Below are positions 1-9,673 of a stretch of DNA of 64,000 nt, one piece after another. Every line of letters starts with the position of its first letter. The first letter of the stretch is position 1. Location of the stretch: the NCBI RefSeq assembly GCF_009695775.1, contig NZ_VUNG01000013.1:1-64000 (forward strand), read 5' to 3'. The DNA is from Hallella mizrahii (GTDB lineage: Bacteria; Bacteroidota; Bacteroidia; Bacteroidales; Bacteroidaceae). A program made the translations under genes and the position numbers. The notes below the pieces were generated by a model. That model was not told where the DNA came from and searched no databases. It worked only from the letters and a program-made list of their open reading frames with translations.

Positions 1-2
1 AA

Positions 3-104
3 TGTTGCATCCTTATTTGCCGGAAATGCTACATTGCTAATTTCCGAAATCTGCTACATTCATTTTTCCGAAATCTGCTACATTGCTAATTTCTGAAATT
101 TGTT
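3..104. repeat. Four degenerate ~24-25 bp tandem units (acattgctaatttccgaaatctgct)
   Basis: Units at about 3-30, 31-55, 56-79 and 80-104 read directly from the sequence. Confidence 0.75.
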
Positions 105-140
105 GGTGCAAAGATACCGATTACAGATGGCCAACTGCAT

Positions 141-1025
141 TTGGGAAAATGCTATTATAATGGTGTAGGAATAGACCAAAATAACAATTTGGCACTTTAT
201 TGGTATCGCAAAGCCGCAGACCAAGGACTTGTAAATGCTCAGACCGAGCTTGGTGATTATTACTATGGTCAGGATGGTGTCTTTCAAAGTATCGAAAAGT
301 TGAAGCAAGCTGTTACGTGGTATAAGAAAGCGGCTGAGCAAGGCAATGATTATGCGCAATATAGTTTGGCCTATTGCTATTACAATGGCAAAGGTGTAGA
401 TACCAATTACCCAGAGGCCGTGAAATGGTATAGGAAAGCTGCTGCACAAGGCTATGACGCTGCTCTATACGAGTTGGGGCAATGCTATTATGAAGGAAAT
501 GGCGTTGCAAAGAATTATCAAGAGGCTGTGAAACTATTCAGACAGGCTATTGATAAAGGAAACGAAGATGCCCAACTGGCACTGGCAGAATGCTATCTAT
601 ACGGAAGAGGAGTAAAGAAAAATCTTGACAAAGCAATTGGATTGTACCAACCTCTTGCAGACAAAGGCAATGGTAGTGCTAAAGAAGGACTAAGAAACGT
701 AGAAGCTGCGAGAAGGGCGCCTGCGATTGATCGCGCTCAGAATCAATATTATAATACGATTGTACGTAAATATGGAGCGAAAGCAGCAAATGCTATGCTA
801 AATGGCCGTCCTTATGTCGGAATGCCTGAGGGCGTCATCAGAGACTTTGTCTTTGTTGATGGTGATGGTATAGCATTCAATGCTTATGGCTTCTCCAGAT
901 TAGTGCAAGGTTATAAACTCTATCTGCCAACGACAAGATTAGCCATATATATTGCTGCAGGTAATATAAAGGCACCTCGTTGGATTTATTGTCAAAGGGG
1001 ACGTGTATCAGCGATTAAGTGGTAA
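141..1025 (+). CDS. Sel1-like repeat (SLR) protein, possibly 5'-truncated
   Basis: Repeated A..LG.CYYNG.GV..N...A..WYRKAA motifs; the frame stays open upstream to about position 90 and already encodes DGQLHLGKCYYNG. Confidence 0.85.
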   Translation: MGKCYYNGVGIDQNNNLALYWYRKAADQGLVNAQTELGDYYYGQDGVFQSIEKLKQAVTWYKKAAEQGNDYAQYSLAYCYYNGKGVDTNYPEAVKWYRKAAAQGYDAALYELGQCYYEGNGVAKNYQEAVKLFRQAIDKGNEDAQLALAECYLYGRGVKKNLDKAIGLYQPLADKGNGSAKEGLRNVEAARRAPAIDRAQNQYYNTIVRKYGAKAANAMLNGRPYVGMPEGVIRDFVFVDGDGIAFNAYGFSRLVQGYKLYLPTTRLAIYIAAGNIKAPRWIYCQRGRVSAIKW

Positions 1026-1059
1026 GTTTATTTTAATATTGTTAAACTCAATTTATAAT

Positions 1060-2037
1060 ATGAAGATGAAAAAGAAAATTATTAGTCTGCTAATAGCCAT
1101 CATGGCTATGCTGCAAGTTCTGCCATTAATGGCTCAGAACATTCAACAAACACCCGCGGATAAGTTATTCGCACAGTATCGTGAACAATACTCACAGGAG
1201 GCTCAAGTATTAACCCTTGACAAATCTGGGATTAAAGATGTCTATAACTCAGAAGAAGCTAAAAAAGCTGAGTTCTTTATCAACCATACTCAGTCGGCTG
1301 TCGTGCTCGTTTTTTCCAATCCGAAAGCAGAACTTGTTTCAACGGCCCAACGGGATCTAAACGAATTGACAAAACAAGGTTACACCAAAAACCCGGCAGA
1401 AGAAGCAAGCTACTACTTGGTTAAGGGCGACAAGATCGTGGAACAGGTAGGCCTAGAAAAAGAGGGTGGTTCGGTTATGATCATCTTAACCAAATGCGCT
1501 TTTCCAAAGGATGAATTTGAAGACTTGAACAGCATGGCTTCAGAAGAGCAAATTCCTGCAAGCCAAAATGAGTTGGACCAAGAGATAAAGAATGGCAATT
1601 TCCCGAACAATTATTCTTCTGCTATGGTTAAAGAATGTTTGGTCGCCTATAACTGCGGTGAGATTCTGAATAATATGGTCGCAGAACAAATGGGAAGCGA
1701 TATTCCTTGTAAGGAAAACACAATTTGGAAATTCGTCTCTGCTTTAAGCAAGAAAAACAAGATGGCATGCTTCGTTATGGCAATTTGGCCTCTTCTTTAT
1801 GAAAGTTACCAAAACCATTATGAAGGAACCGTCTTGAATCCTTCCTTGAAGGTTGTATTGAAAAAGTTAGTCGCAATTTATTGCAAGGCGGATCCCGCCT
1901 TAAAGAGTTACAAGGATTTTCCTAAGTATTTTACTATAGATGATCAAGGCAACGTAACGCTGAATGAGCCAGACAACTGGAGCGATTCTGACTATCAGGA
2001 GACACTCTACAAGACATTGGTTGATGCTATAGAATAA
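1060..2037 (+). CDS. Hypothetical secreted protein
   Basis: ORF with signal peptide MKMKKKIISLLIAIMAMLQVLPLMAQ; start moved to ATG at 1060. Confidence 0.7.
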   Translation: MKMKKKIISLLIAIMAMLQVLPLMAQNIQQTPADKLFAQYREQYSQEAQVLTLDKSGIKDVYNSEEAKKAEFFINHTQSAVVLVFSNPKAELVSTAQRDLNELTKQGYTKNPAEEASYYLVKGDKIVEQVGLEKEGGSVMIILTKCAFPKDEFEDLNSMASEEQIPASQNELDQEIKNGNFPNNYSSAMVKECLVAYNCGEILNNMVAEQMGSDIPCKENTIWKFVSALSKKNKMACFVMAIWPLLYESYQNHYEGTVLNPSLKVVLKKLVAIYCKADPALKSYKDFPKYFTIDDQGNVTLNEPDNWSDSDYQETLYKTLVDAIE

Positions 2038-2150
2038 TAACTTGCATAATAACCATTTGATGGGCAACGCAGGCTGTCAAAACGAAGAAAAAGTTTCGTA
2101 CTAATCAGATGGAATGTCATCTTATATAATTTGAAATTAAGAATTATAAC

Positions 2151-2183
2151 CCTCAGAACGGAGTCTTAATTTCCGTTCTGAGG
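2151..2183. terminator. Strong stem-loop CCTCAGAACGGA...TCCGTTCTGAGG
   Basis: Perfect 12 bp inverted repeat between two + strand genes; no long U tract. Confidence 0.5.
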
Positions 2184-2203
2184 CAATTAAAAATAAGGAT
2201 AGA

Positions 2204-3037
2204 ATGGAATTAGAGAATCTGAAGGAGCTACAGTGTAGCATTACTCAATTGTGGCGCATGGAGGAGAAAGATTTCTCCCCATGGCTGGCAAGTCATTTGT
2301 CAGTGATCAGCGAATTAACCAATACGATTCTCCGACCAGAGAGACTTGAACAACGGGTAGGAAAATATGAAGCAGACATCGTTGCAAAGGATGCTTTGTC
2401 GGGTGTCCAAGTGGTAATCGAGAATCAGTTTGGCAAATCTGATCACGATCATTTGGGCAAGAGTATCACTTACATGTCGAACATTGGCGCTAAAATACTC
2501 ATTTGGATATGTGAGGAGTTTAATGATGAGCATTTAGCTGCCATCAGAAAGCTAAATGAAGATACCAATAGCGACCTGCATTTCTTTGCCATTAGCGTCA
2601 ATTGCTATAAGATTGGTGATAAGGGACTCTATGAGTTCAAATTGGAAGAAGGTGGAGACGGGCTAAATACAACGGACTGCAAGAAACTCAGCTTCTGGAA
2701 GGATGTAGAATCTCTCCTTCCTAAGCCTTTGAATGAGAAGTTTACTCCTACAAACCGGAACTATGCTGACTTTGGAAAGATCCTTTCCCAGGCAAAATTC
2801 GGCATGTCGTTTGACAGAAAAGGCGTTAGTAGAGTCTATTTTTATACTGACAATGAGCAAGATGCTCATTTGATTGCCGATAAAGTAAAGGACAGTTCTC
2901 TTCCTTTTGAAAATTCCATAGGCTCCAAGAACAACTCACTCTACTATTGGATCCTGAGAAACGAAAAGGAGAAAGATCCTCATTGGTTTGCTGATACAGC
3001 CACAAAAATATATCATCTTCTTGAAGACAAGAAATAA
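2204..3037 (+). CDS. DUF4268 domain protein, predicted PD-(D/E)XK-type nuclease
   Basis: YEADIVAKD...VVIENQFGKSDHDHLGKSITYM core typical of DUF4268-type proteins. Confidence 0.7.
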   Translation: MELENLKELQCSITQLWRMEEKDFSPWLASHLSVISELTNTILRPERLEQRVGKYEADIVAKDALSGVQVVIENQFGKSDHDHLGKSITYMSNIGAKILIWICEEFNDEHLAAIRKLNEDTNSDLHFFAISVNCYKIGDKGLYEFKLEEGGDGLNTTDCKKLSFWKDVESLLPKPLNEKFTPTNRNYADFGKILSQAKFGMSFDRKGVSRVYFYTDNEQDAHLIADKVKDSSLPFENSIGSKNNSLYYWILRNEKEKDPHWFADTATKIYHLLEDKK

Positions 3038-3042
3038 GATTT

Positions 3043-3072
3043 AAGGCAGATCGTGTACGGTCTGCCTTATTC
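3043..3072 (+). terminator. Terminator-like hairpin AAGGCAGA...TCTGCCTT after the DUF4268 gene
   Basis: Perfect 8 bp stem just after the stop codon. Confidence 0.6.
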
Positions 3073-3407
3073 ATGCTTGCGTAAGATCTTTCGTGAAGTT
3101 CAACTTAAGTGCCTCCGGCTATCCCGTCACTGAGGAGTTTATGAAGGAGATGAACAAGCGGTGGTTCTGGCATACATAATAATGATATTATTTCCCCTCA
3201 GACCACTTACAGACCACATAGAAGTCTTAACAGCTACATAGAAATTCTAAAACACCCCAATAGATAAGAAGTTATCTGTACACTATAGTATCAAATCAAA
3301 AGCAAATGCTTATTTTTGTAGACAATATCGTTGAAGCCGACCCTGCAAAGAGCCGCCTTTTTGACCTATAGGTCTAATTTTATGTAAGTTTGCTGCTGGC
3401 AAGTCCT

Positions 3408-3644
3408 TAACCAACGCGGTGACTACCATTCTCTGATTGCTTTCAAGAAAGCGGAATGCATCTATGATATAACGTACCATTTCGCCCATCGCGTTCTCAA
3501 GATTGGCGACCGGACGATAGACCAAATGGTCCAGGCCGCACGCCAGGTAAGCAGAATCTCGCCGAAGGATATATCGACGGCGTGACTTCCATGGAGAACT
3601 GCTTAACCTCCGCATCTATCATGCCACCTATCAATCCGTTTTAG
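3408..3644 (+). pseudogene. Four-helix-bundle (suffix domain) protein remnant
   Basis: DYHSLIAFKKAECIYDITYHFAHRVLKIGDRTIDQMVQAAR in one frame, then GKQNLAEGYIDGVTSMENC in another, so a frameshift near 3548. Confidence 0.65.
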
Positions 3645-3929
3645 AAGGAAGCGGGGTAGAAGAAGAAAGCGGCCATTCTCGAAAAGATCAAAGCTATTTT
3701 CAGCAGGTCCTATGATCTCATGGGACCAGGATTATCGGACGATACCAGCGCCGAAGCTCCTAAACGGGACTGTCTGCCGTAAGCCGGTCTTGATGACCTT
3801 TCCATGGCAGCAGAAGCCAGACCAGCAAGGGGGTAGGTATGGCTGTTGGTTTTATATACGAAGGACTGGTTCTTTCGGCTTTGCGATAGAAAAGGGCAGA
3901 GAAGATTCGGGTATGCCAAAGAAAAGTTG

Positions 3930-3937
3930 TAACTTTG
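3930..3937 (+). promoter_or_regulatory. Bacteroidota -7 box TAACTTTG upstream of msrC
   Basis: TAnnTTTG match 20 nt before ATG 3958. Confidence 0.55.
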
Positions 3938-3957
3938 CCTGAGATAGAATCTTATGT

Positions 3958-4434
3958 ATGACAGCAATAGACAAAGATAAAGTTTATCAGCAACTGACGG
4001 CACAGGCAAAGAGTCTGGTCGATGGTGTAGACAACGTAGTAGGGGCCTTGGGCAATGTGATAGCTCTGCTGAAAGAAGAGCTTCCATCTTTCTTTTGGGT
4101 CGGCTTCTATGTGGTCAAAGAAGGGAGCCTGCAGTTGGGACCCTTCCAAGGTCCGGTCGCCTGCTACAGCATCGAGAAGGGTAAGGGCGTCTGTGGCACT
4201 GCTTGGGAAAAGGCGCAGACACTTGTCGTTCCCGACGTGCATCAGTTCCCCGGTCATATTGCCTGCTCCTCACGCTCCAATTCCGAGATAGTCGTGCCGG
4301 TCTTCCATGGTGGAGAGGTCGTTGCCGTTATCGATGTGGACAGCGAAGACTTTGATGCCTTCGACGAGGAAGACAAACGCGGCTTGGAGACGATAGCCCA
4401 AATCGTGGCACCGCTTTTTGCCGCAGGATATTGA
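3958..4434 (+). CDS. msrC: Free methionine-(R)-sulfoxide reductase (GAF domain)
   Basis: fRMsr signature: FFWVGFYVVKEG..L.LGPFQGPVAC..I..GKGVCGTAWE... Confidence 0.88.
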   Translation: MTAIDKDKVYQQLTAQAKSLVDGVDNVVGALGNVIALLKEELPSFFWVGFYVVKEGSLQLGPFQGPVACYSIEKGKGVCGTAWEKAQTLVVPDVHQFPGHIACSSRSNSEIVVPVFHGGEVVAVIDVDSEDFDAFDEEDKRGLETIAQIVAPLFAAGY

Positions 4435-4470
4435 GAGCTTTCCTACTCTTGCTATAGTCACTAAACCTGT

Positions 4471-5754
4471 ATGAAGAAGTTGAATATGGACATTCGCAAC
4501 ATCATCCGTAAGCTCAAGGACAAGATGGAGACCAGCTACAGTCTGCCTTGGCGGGAAGACTTCGGAGGGTATCTGCTCCAGCGTGGTTATCTGCTCTACC
4601 AAAATCTTTTTATCAACCGTCACTGGGGCTTCGCTGCCCAACTCACTTTCAATACCTTCATGTCCCTTATTCCTGCCTTTGCCATCATTTTCGCCATCGG
4701 CAAGGGACTGGGATTTGAGGGCTATATTCTCTCTTGGTGTAAGTATGTCTTCTCGGCTCAACCGCAAGTATACGATGCCATCGTGAGTCTTTCGGAGTCC
4801 TATATCCAATATGTTCATACACGGGTCTTTGTCATCGCCGGCATTGCCGTCATGCTTTGGAGCGTGATCAGTCTCTTCATGGATATCGAGAGCGTATTCA
4901 ACGACATCTGGGGCGTCAAGGAAGACCGGCCATTGCAGAAACGGTTGATCTATTATATTGCAATTATCTTCTGTGCACCGATTGTCATCATCCTCTGCAG
5001 TTTTTTCACTATCTACAGCTACTTACTCCTCGACTATCTGCCTGTCATCCGTTTCGTCACTCCTGTCATGCACTGGGCTACAGGCATCATCGTCCCCGTG
5101 TTGCTGATGTGGCTGTTTTTCTTGTGTCTTTATACCTGCATCCCCCATACGCCCGTGCCCGTCAGGCATGCTTTGTGGCCGTCACTTTTAGCCAGCTTCT
5201 GCATCATGCTGCTCCAGATGGCCTATATCCATTTGCAGGTTCTGGTCTCGAGCTACAGCATCATCTATGGCAGTCTGGCCGCCATCCCTCTTCTCTTGTT
5301 GTGGTTGCAGATATCTTGGTACATCATCATCGGATGCGCGGAACTCACGCATGCCAATCAGGATCTGGCAATCGGCAACGTTGATAAAACCACAGAGTAC
5401 ACGATGAACGAGATCATCGCTCAGTGCCTCATCATCCTTGACCTGCTCATCGATCGCCAGCAGAAGGGCTATAGTCCTCTCCGCTTTACTCAGCTACAAC
5501 AGCGAACCCAATTCTCCCGTCCCGTGCTCTTGCAACGTCTCGCCCGGATGGAAGCCTGCGGCATCGTCTATGCTTCACCGTCACATCACCGTCATGACAA
5601 GATCTATACACTAAGTCAAAACACGCAGGATATCCAACCCGATGTAGTCGTTGCCCGACTGATGAACTCTCGTTTGGGTGATGATGGCCGTCGGGTCACC
5701 GATGCGAAGATCCGTGAGAAGATAAAGACTTTAAAGATCCATATAGATAGGTAG
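4471..5754 (+). CDS. YihY/BrkB family inner membrane protein
   Basis: Multiple TM helices; GFAAQLTFNTFMSLIPAFAIIFAIGKG..G..; SIIYGSLAAIPLLLLWLQISW. Confidence 0.85.
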   Translation: MKKLNMDIRNIIRKLKDKMETSYSLPWREDFGGYLLQRGYLLYQNLFINRHWGFAAQLTFNTFMSLIPAFAIIFAIGKGLGFEGYILSWCKYVFSAQPQVYDAIVSLSESYIQYVHTRVFVIAGIAVMLWSVISLFMDIESVFNDIWGVKEDRPLQKRLIYYIAIIFCAPIVIILCSFFTIYSYLLLDYLPVIRFVTPVMHWATGIIVPVLLMWLFFLCLYTCIPHTPVPVRHALWPSLLASFCIMLLQMAYIHLQVLVSSYSIIYGSLAAIPLLLLWLQISWYIIIGCAELTHANQDLAIGNVDKTTEYTMNEIIAQCLIILDLLIDRQQKGYSPLRFTQLQQRTQFSRPVLLQRLARMEACGIVYASPSHHRHDKIYTLSQNTQDIQPDVVVARLMNSRLGDDGRRVTDAKIREKIKTLKIHIDR

Positions 5755-6191
5755 ATAGCGCTCCACCGTTTAAGTGCGCTATCGCGTAATACCCGGTCTT
5801 AAATAAATGACTTTCTATATGTGATTTTAATTCTTGCTTGGTAGCATGTCATACACATATAATATATAATATAGTCAGACTCAGAAATTTTATTATTTAC
5901 TGCTGTTCATAAACTATTCAGGGAATGCTGGCCGAAAAGAATCCACTGAATAGTTACTAACAAAAAAGAATTGGTTAATGCGTGTTAAAGTTGATTTGCA
6001 GCGCATTAGTGTTCTTGCAATTCCTACCAAACGGTAACCATAAGACTGGAAAGTAACCTCTTGCAGGATATTGGATTAATGCCTATCTTTGCACTCGCAA
6101 ACGGGGATCAAGACCCAGACAAATGAGTTGGAGAATCCCTTACGGTAAGAAACATAATATTCACAATAAGCAAAAGAAAGGAAAACAGATT

Positions 6192-6851
6192 ATGGCAAAT
6201 GTAGTTTTAATCGGTGCGACAGGATTCGTAGGTTCAGCAGTTCTCAACGAGCTGCTCTCTCGTGGTCATAAGGTGACGGCAGTGGTGCGCAATGCCGCCA
6301 AGCTGCCCAAGAACGACAACCTCACAGCCGTGGAGGAGGATGTGGCCAACGTGGACGCTATCGCCAACATCGCAAAAGGCAAGGATGCCGTCATCTCGGC
6401 CTATAACCCTGGATGGAACAATCCACAGATGGGCAAGATCAATGATGAGAATTATCCCAAGATTGTGGAGGCCGTGAAGAAGAGTGGCGTAAAGCGTCTG
6501 CTCATTGTCGGCGGTGCCGGCACACTGTTTGTCAAGCCTGGTGTGCGTGTAGTGGATACAGGTGTTATCCCCGACGCGATCATTGATGCGGTCCGCTCTT
6601 TGGGCAACTTCTATCTCAACTACCTCACCAAGGAACACGACCTCGACTGGGTGTTCTTCTCTCCCGCCGGTGCTTTCGAAGATGCTGACAAAGGCAAGCG
6701 TACGGGCAAGTTCCGTTTGGGCAAGGACGACCTCATCGTGGACTCTGCCACAGGCACGAGCCATATCTCCGTACAGGACTATGCCATAGCCATGGTCGAC
6801 GAGTTGGAGAAGCCTGCCCACCACAAGGAGCGCTTCACCATCGGCTACTAA
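6192..6851 (+). CDS. NAD(P)-dependent oxidoreductase, NAD(P)H-binding Rossmann family
   Basis: MANVVLIGATGFVGSAVLNELLSRGHKVTAVVRN; start chosen at 6192; -7 box TATCTTTG at 6084. Confidence 0.85.
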   Translation: MANVVLIGATGFVGSAVLNELLSRGHKVTAVVRNAAKLPKNDNLTAVEEDVANVDAIANIAKGKDAVISAYNPGWNNPQMGKINDENYPKIVEAVKKSGVKRLLIVGGAGTLFVKPGVRVVDTGVIPDAIIDAVRSLGNFYLNYLTKEHDLDWVFFSPAGAFEDADKGKRTGKFRLGKDDLIVDSATGTSHISVQDYAIAMVDELEKPAHHKERFTIGY

Positions 6852-6901
6852 CTTGCGTTTTGCAAAAGCAGTAATCATTTGCAGGGGTGGTCTGACTGGT
6901 T

Positions 6902-7402
6902 TTAGTTCCTGCCCATCCCTTCCTTGAACCTTTCTAAAAGCATCTGGGCCAACGCGTTCTTTGGGTTGAGCTTCAGCGCCTCGTCGAAGCTGTCGAGGGC
7001 TTGACGGTAGTAGCGCGGTCCGTTTTGTTGTGGGTTGGTCACGATGATGGCTGTGTAGTAGAAGCCGTGGAGCGTGGCGAGGTCAGAGCGGTCGGCAGCT
7101 TTGGTGGGCTGCAGAGTCTCGATGCGTTGGATCATGCGCTGTGCCTCGTCGATATACTGCTGTGCCTTGCTGTTTTGAGGTTGCTCACAGACTGTACCGA
7201 GCAAGAGCATAGCCTGCTGGTATTTCGGTAGGATGCTGTCGGGCTGCATGGCTTCCAAGCGTTGCAGCGAGGCGAGTTGCTGCTCCATCGTGGGCTGACT
7301 CTGCTGAGCGTGGAGACTGAGGAGAGACACAACGAGGAGGACGAGGATTGTCATGCGACGGCTGACGGTGGAAGCTAGTACCTTAGAAATTTGCGATGTC
7401 AT
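6902..7402 (-). CDS. Small secreted TPR-like hypothetical protein
   Basis: Signal peptide followed by a repeat-like helical region; overlaps the 3' end of the TonB receptor gene by 20 nt. Confidence 0.6.
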   Translation of the reverse strand: MTSQISKVLASTVSRRMTILVLLVVSLLSLHAQQSQPTMEQQLASLQRLEAMQPDSILPKYQQAMLLLGTVCEQPQNSKAQQYIDEAQRMIQRIETLQPTKAADRSDLATLHGFYYTAIIVTNPQQNGPRYYRQALDSFDEALKLNPKNALAQMLLERFKEGMGRN

Positions 7403-9443
7403 AAGCTTTATTACTTTTTAGTGAAACAAAAATTCCGATATACAGAAAGCGGTCGGAGCCGTTGGTGATGGGCTTGCCGCCACGGTAGCCATAGATGTTC
7501 TTGCGTCCGAGCAGATTGCTCAGCGAAGCGTAGACGATGACGCGCTTGCTCGCAAGGCAGGTGACGCTGGCATCGAGACTATTATAATAAGGTGTGGTGC
7601 GCCTCTCGCTCTTCCGTCCCGAGGCAAACGACTCGGTGAGTCCGAGGCTGAAAATGCCAATGCCATATTTCAGCGCGAGACGCAGGTTGTGACGCGAGAC
7701 GTAGGGTGGCTGCTGCTCGGTGAGGTCGTTGAGGTAGCGTCGGTGTGAGTCGTTGTAGCTGTAGCTGAGCATCGTGGTGAGGTTGGGCATCAGCGACCGG
7801 TCGTCGATGAAAAGGTCAAAGCCCCGGCTTGCGCCATAACCGTCGGCAGTGTAGCGGCCTTGATGGAGGAGCGGCAGACGGGAGTATCGCTTGTAATAAG
7901 ACTCTATGCGTACGAGCGTGTTGCCATGACTGTATTGCAGTCCGGCGATGTAGTGATGGGCCAGTGAGGATCGGGATGGTGCAAGGCTACGCGCCAAGAT
8001 GGTATCGGCGGGCTCTTGGGTGTAGCTTCCGGCAGAGAGCGAGAGCAGCCAGTGGCGCGCAGGATTGTAGTTGAGCAGCAGGCGGGGCAGCAGCGTGCAA
8101 TGGCGGGAGAGGCTGGAATATTCCGCGCGCAGCGAGGCTTCGGCAAAGCAACCTTTGAAGAGCTTATATTGCGTCATGGCGAAGAGTGCCGGCAACAGAT
8201 AGCTTTTGGAACTGTGCAGACGGTCATGGAGGCGATAGTCGAGCCACTGATAGCGGAAGAAACTCTCCATGCCAATGGTACCTTTCATCCATGTAGAAAG
8301 CGTCTTCGAGGCTTTTGTCTTGACGTGGAGCTCGCCCGTGCGGTGACAATAGCGGTCGCCATGGAGCAGTGCGTCACTGATGTCTTGCCATACCATGCCA
8401 CCGGCGAGCCCCGCGAACCAAGTGATGTGTCCCTTGGCAGAGCCTTTCGCCACACTGTTGAGATAGAGGTTGTTTTCCTCAAGGCTGAGCGTCCGCCCGT
8501 CAGTGTTGAGGCTCAGCGTCGTGCGGTCAAAGCCGAGATAGCTCTTCCATACACTCGACGGAGTGGGCTGCGTCTTCCATTGTGTTTCGAATGAGAGTTG
8601 TCGGTAGGGCTTGTGCCAAGTCCAACGGTCGGGGAACAGGCGGCTGTACAATCCCAAGTCCATATAGGTGGCATTCATCGACCAGCAGCCTTGTCTTGTT
8701 GTCTTTGTTCCTCCAATGTTCCAGTCGATCAGCGAGGCGCTCACGCCCAATTTGTCCGAGACCGATGCGTCGGTAGTCTCCATGGGCAGCACCGACGACA
8801 GCGCTTGCCCATATTCCGCGTCGTAGCCTCCGAGGGAAAAGGCGATGCCCTTGAAAAGAAAAGGAGAGAAACGTCCGCGCGACGGACTGTTGGGGGCTGT
8901 AGTGGAGTAGGGTTGCAACACGTGCATGCCGTTGATATAGGTTTGGCACTCCTCGCTGCTGCCGCCTCTGACATAGAGTTTCCCATCCTCGCCAACCTTC
9001 TGTGTGCCCGGCAGACTCTGCAGTGCTGCCACGATGTCACCGCAACTGCCACCGTCGAGCACCACATCGAGGGCTCCCAGCTGTTTCAAGCCATTAGCCT
9101 GCCCGAACTGGAAGGTGCTGCCGGTGACGACGACTTCATCGATGGTGGTTGTGCGCTCATATAGCCGGATGTCGAGCGGCCCTTGGCCTTTTTGCCAATC
9201 CCGTTCCGTGTTGTCATATCCTATGCAGGTGACCATCAGCTGTGCGCTGTCGGCTTTCAACGTTGAAAAGGAGAAGTGTCCGAGCGAGTCGGTGAGGCAG
9301 CCGTCCGTCGTACCTTTGACAAAGACGTTGGCGCCGGCTATCGGATGGCGGCCATCGGTCACCGTACCCGATACCAGTTGCTGTGCATAGCCGAGGCAAT
9401 GGCACGACAGCAGTAGAAGGAGTATGAGCATGTTGCGTTTCAT
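7383..9443 (-). CDS. TonB-dependent receptor with carboxypeptidase-like regulatory domain
   Basis: QQLVSGTVTDGRHPIAGANVFVKGTTDGCLTDSLGHFSF plus plug TIDEVVVTGS; start moved to MKRNMLILLLLLSC. Confidence 0.85.
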   Translation of the reverse strand: MKRNMLILLLLLSCHCLGYAQQLVSGTVTDGRHPIAGANVFVKGTTDGCLTDSLGHFSFSTLKADSAQLMVTCIGYDNTERDWQKGQGPLDIRLYERTTTIDEVVVTGSTFQFGQANGLKQLGALDVVLDGGSCGDIVAALQSLPGTQKVGEDGKLYVRGGSSEECQTYINGMHVLQPYSTTAPNSPSRGRFSPFLFKGIAFSLGGYDAEYGQALSSVLPMETTDASVSDKLGVSASLIDWNIGGTKTTRQGCWSMNATYMDLGLYSRLFPDRWTWHKPYRQLSFETQWKTQPTPSSVWKSYLGFDRTTLSLNTDGRTLSLEENNLYLNSVAKGSAKGHITWFAGLAGGMVWQDISDALLHGDRYCHRTGELHVKTKASKTLSTWMKGTIGMESFFRYQWLDYRLHDRLHSSKSYLLPALFAMTQYKLFKGCFAEASLRAEYSSLSRHCTLLPRLLLNYNPARHWLLSLSAGSYTQEPADTILARSLAPSRSSLAHHYIAGLQYSHGNTLVRIESYYKRYSRLPLLHQGRYTADGYGASRGFDLFIDDRSLMPNLTTMLSYSYNDSHRRYLNDLTEQQPPYVSRHNLRLALKYGIGIFSLGLTESFASGRKSERRTTPYYNSLDASVTCLASKRVIVYASLSNLLGRKNIYGYRGGKPITNGSDRFLYIGIFVSLKSNKAYDIANF

Positions 9444-9448
9444 GCCGG

Positions 9449-9456
9449 CAAAGTTA
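9449..9456 (-). promoter_or_regulatory. -7 box TAACTTTG immediately upstream of the TonB receptor ATG
   Basis: TAnnTTTG ends 5 nt before ATG 9443 (minus strand). Confidence 0.45.
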
Positions 9457-9673
9457 GCGCATGAAACGCAACGCTGCAAATTTGTGGGACAGACAGCTAA
9501 CTACGGGGCTATACGTCTATGTGTCTGGACGAAATGCAAGGATTTGGGACGAATGACTAAGCAGAAAAGCCCTGGCTTTGAGCGGAAGCGCGAGGGGGGG
9601 GGTGAGACAGGCAGCGAGGGCGGCGAGTTGTAACTCGCCGAACAGAACGGAGCAGAACAATGAGTGTGGTCTT

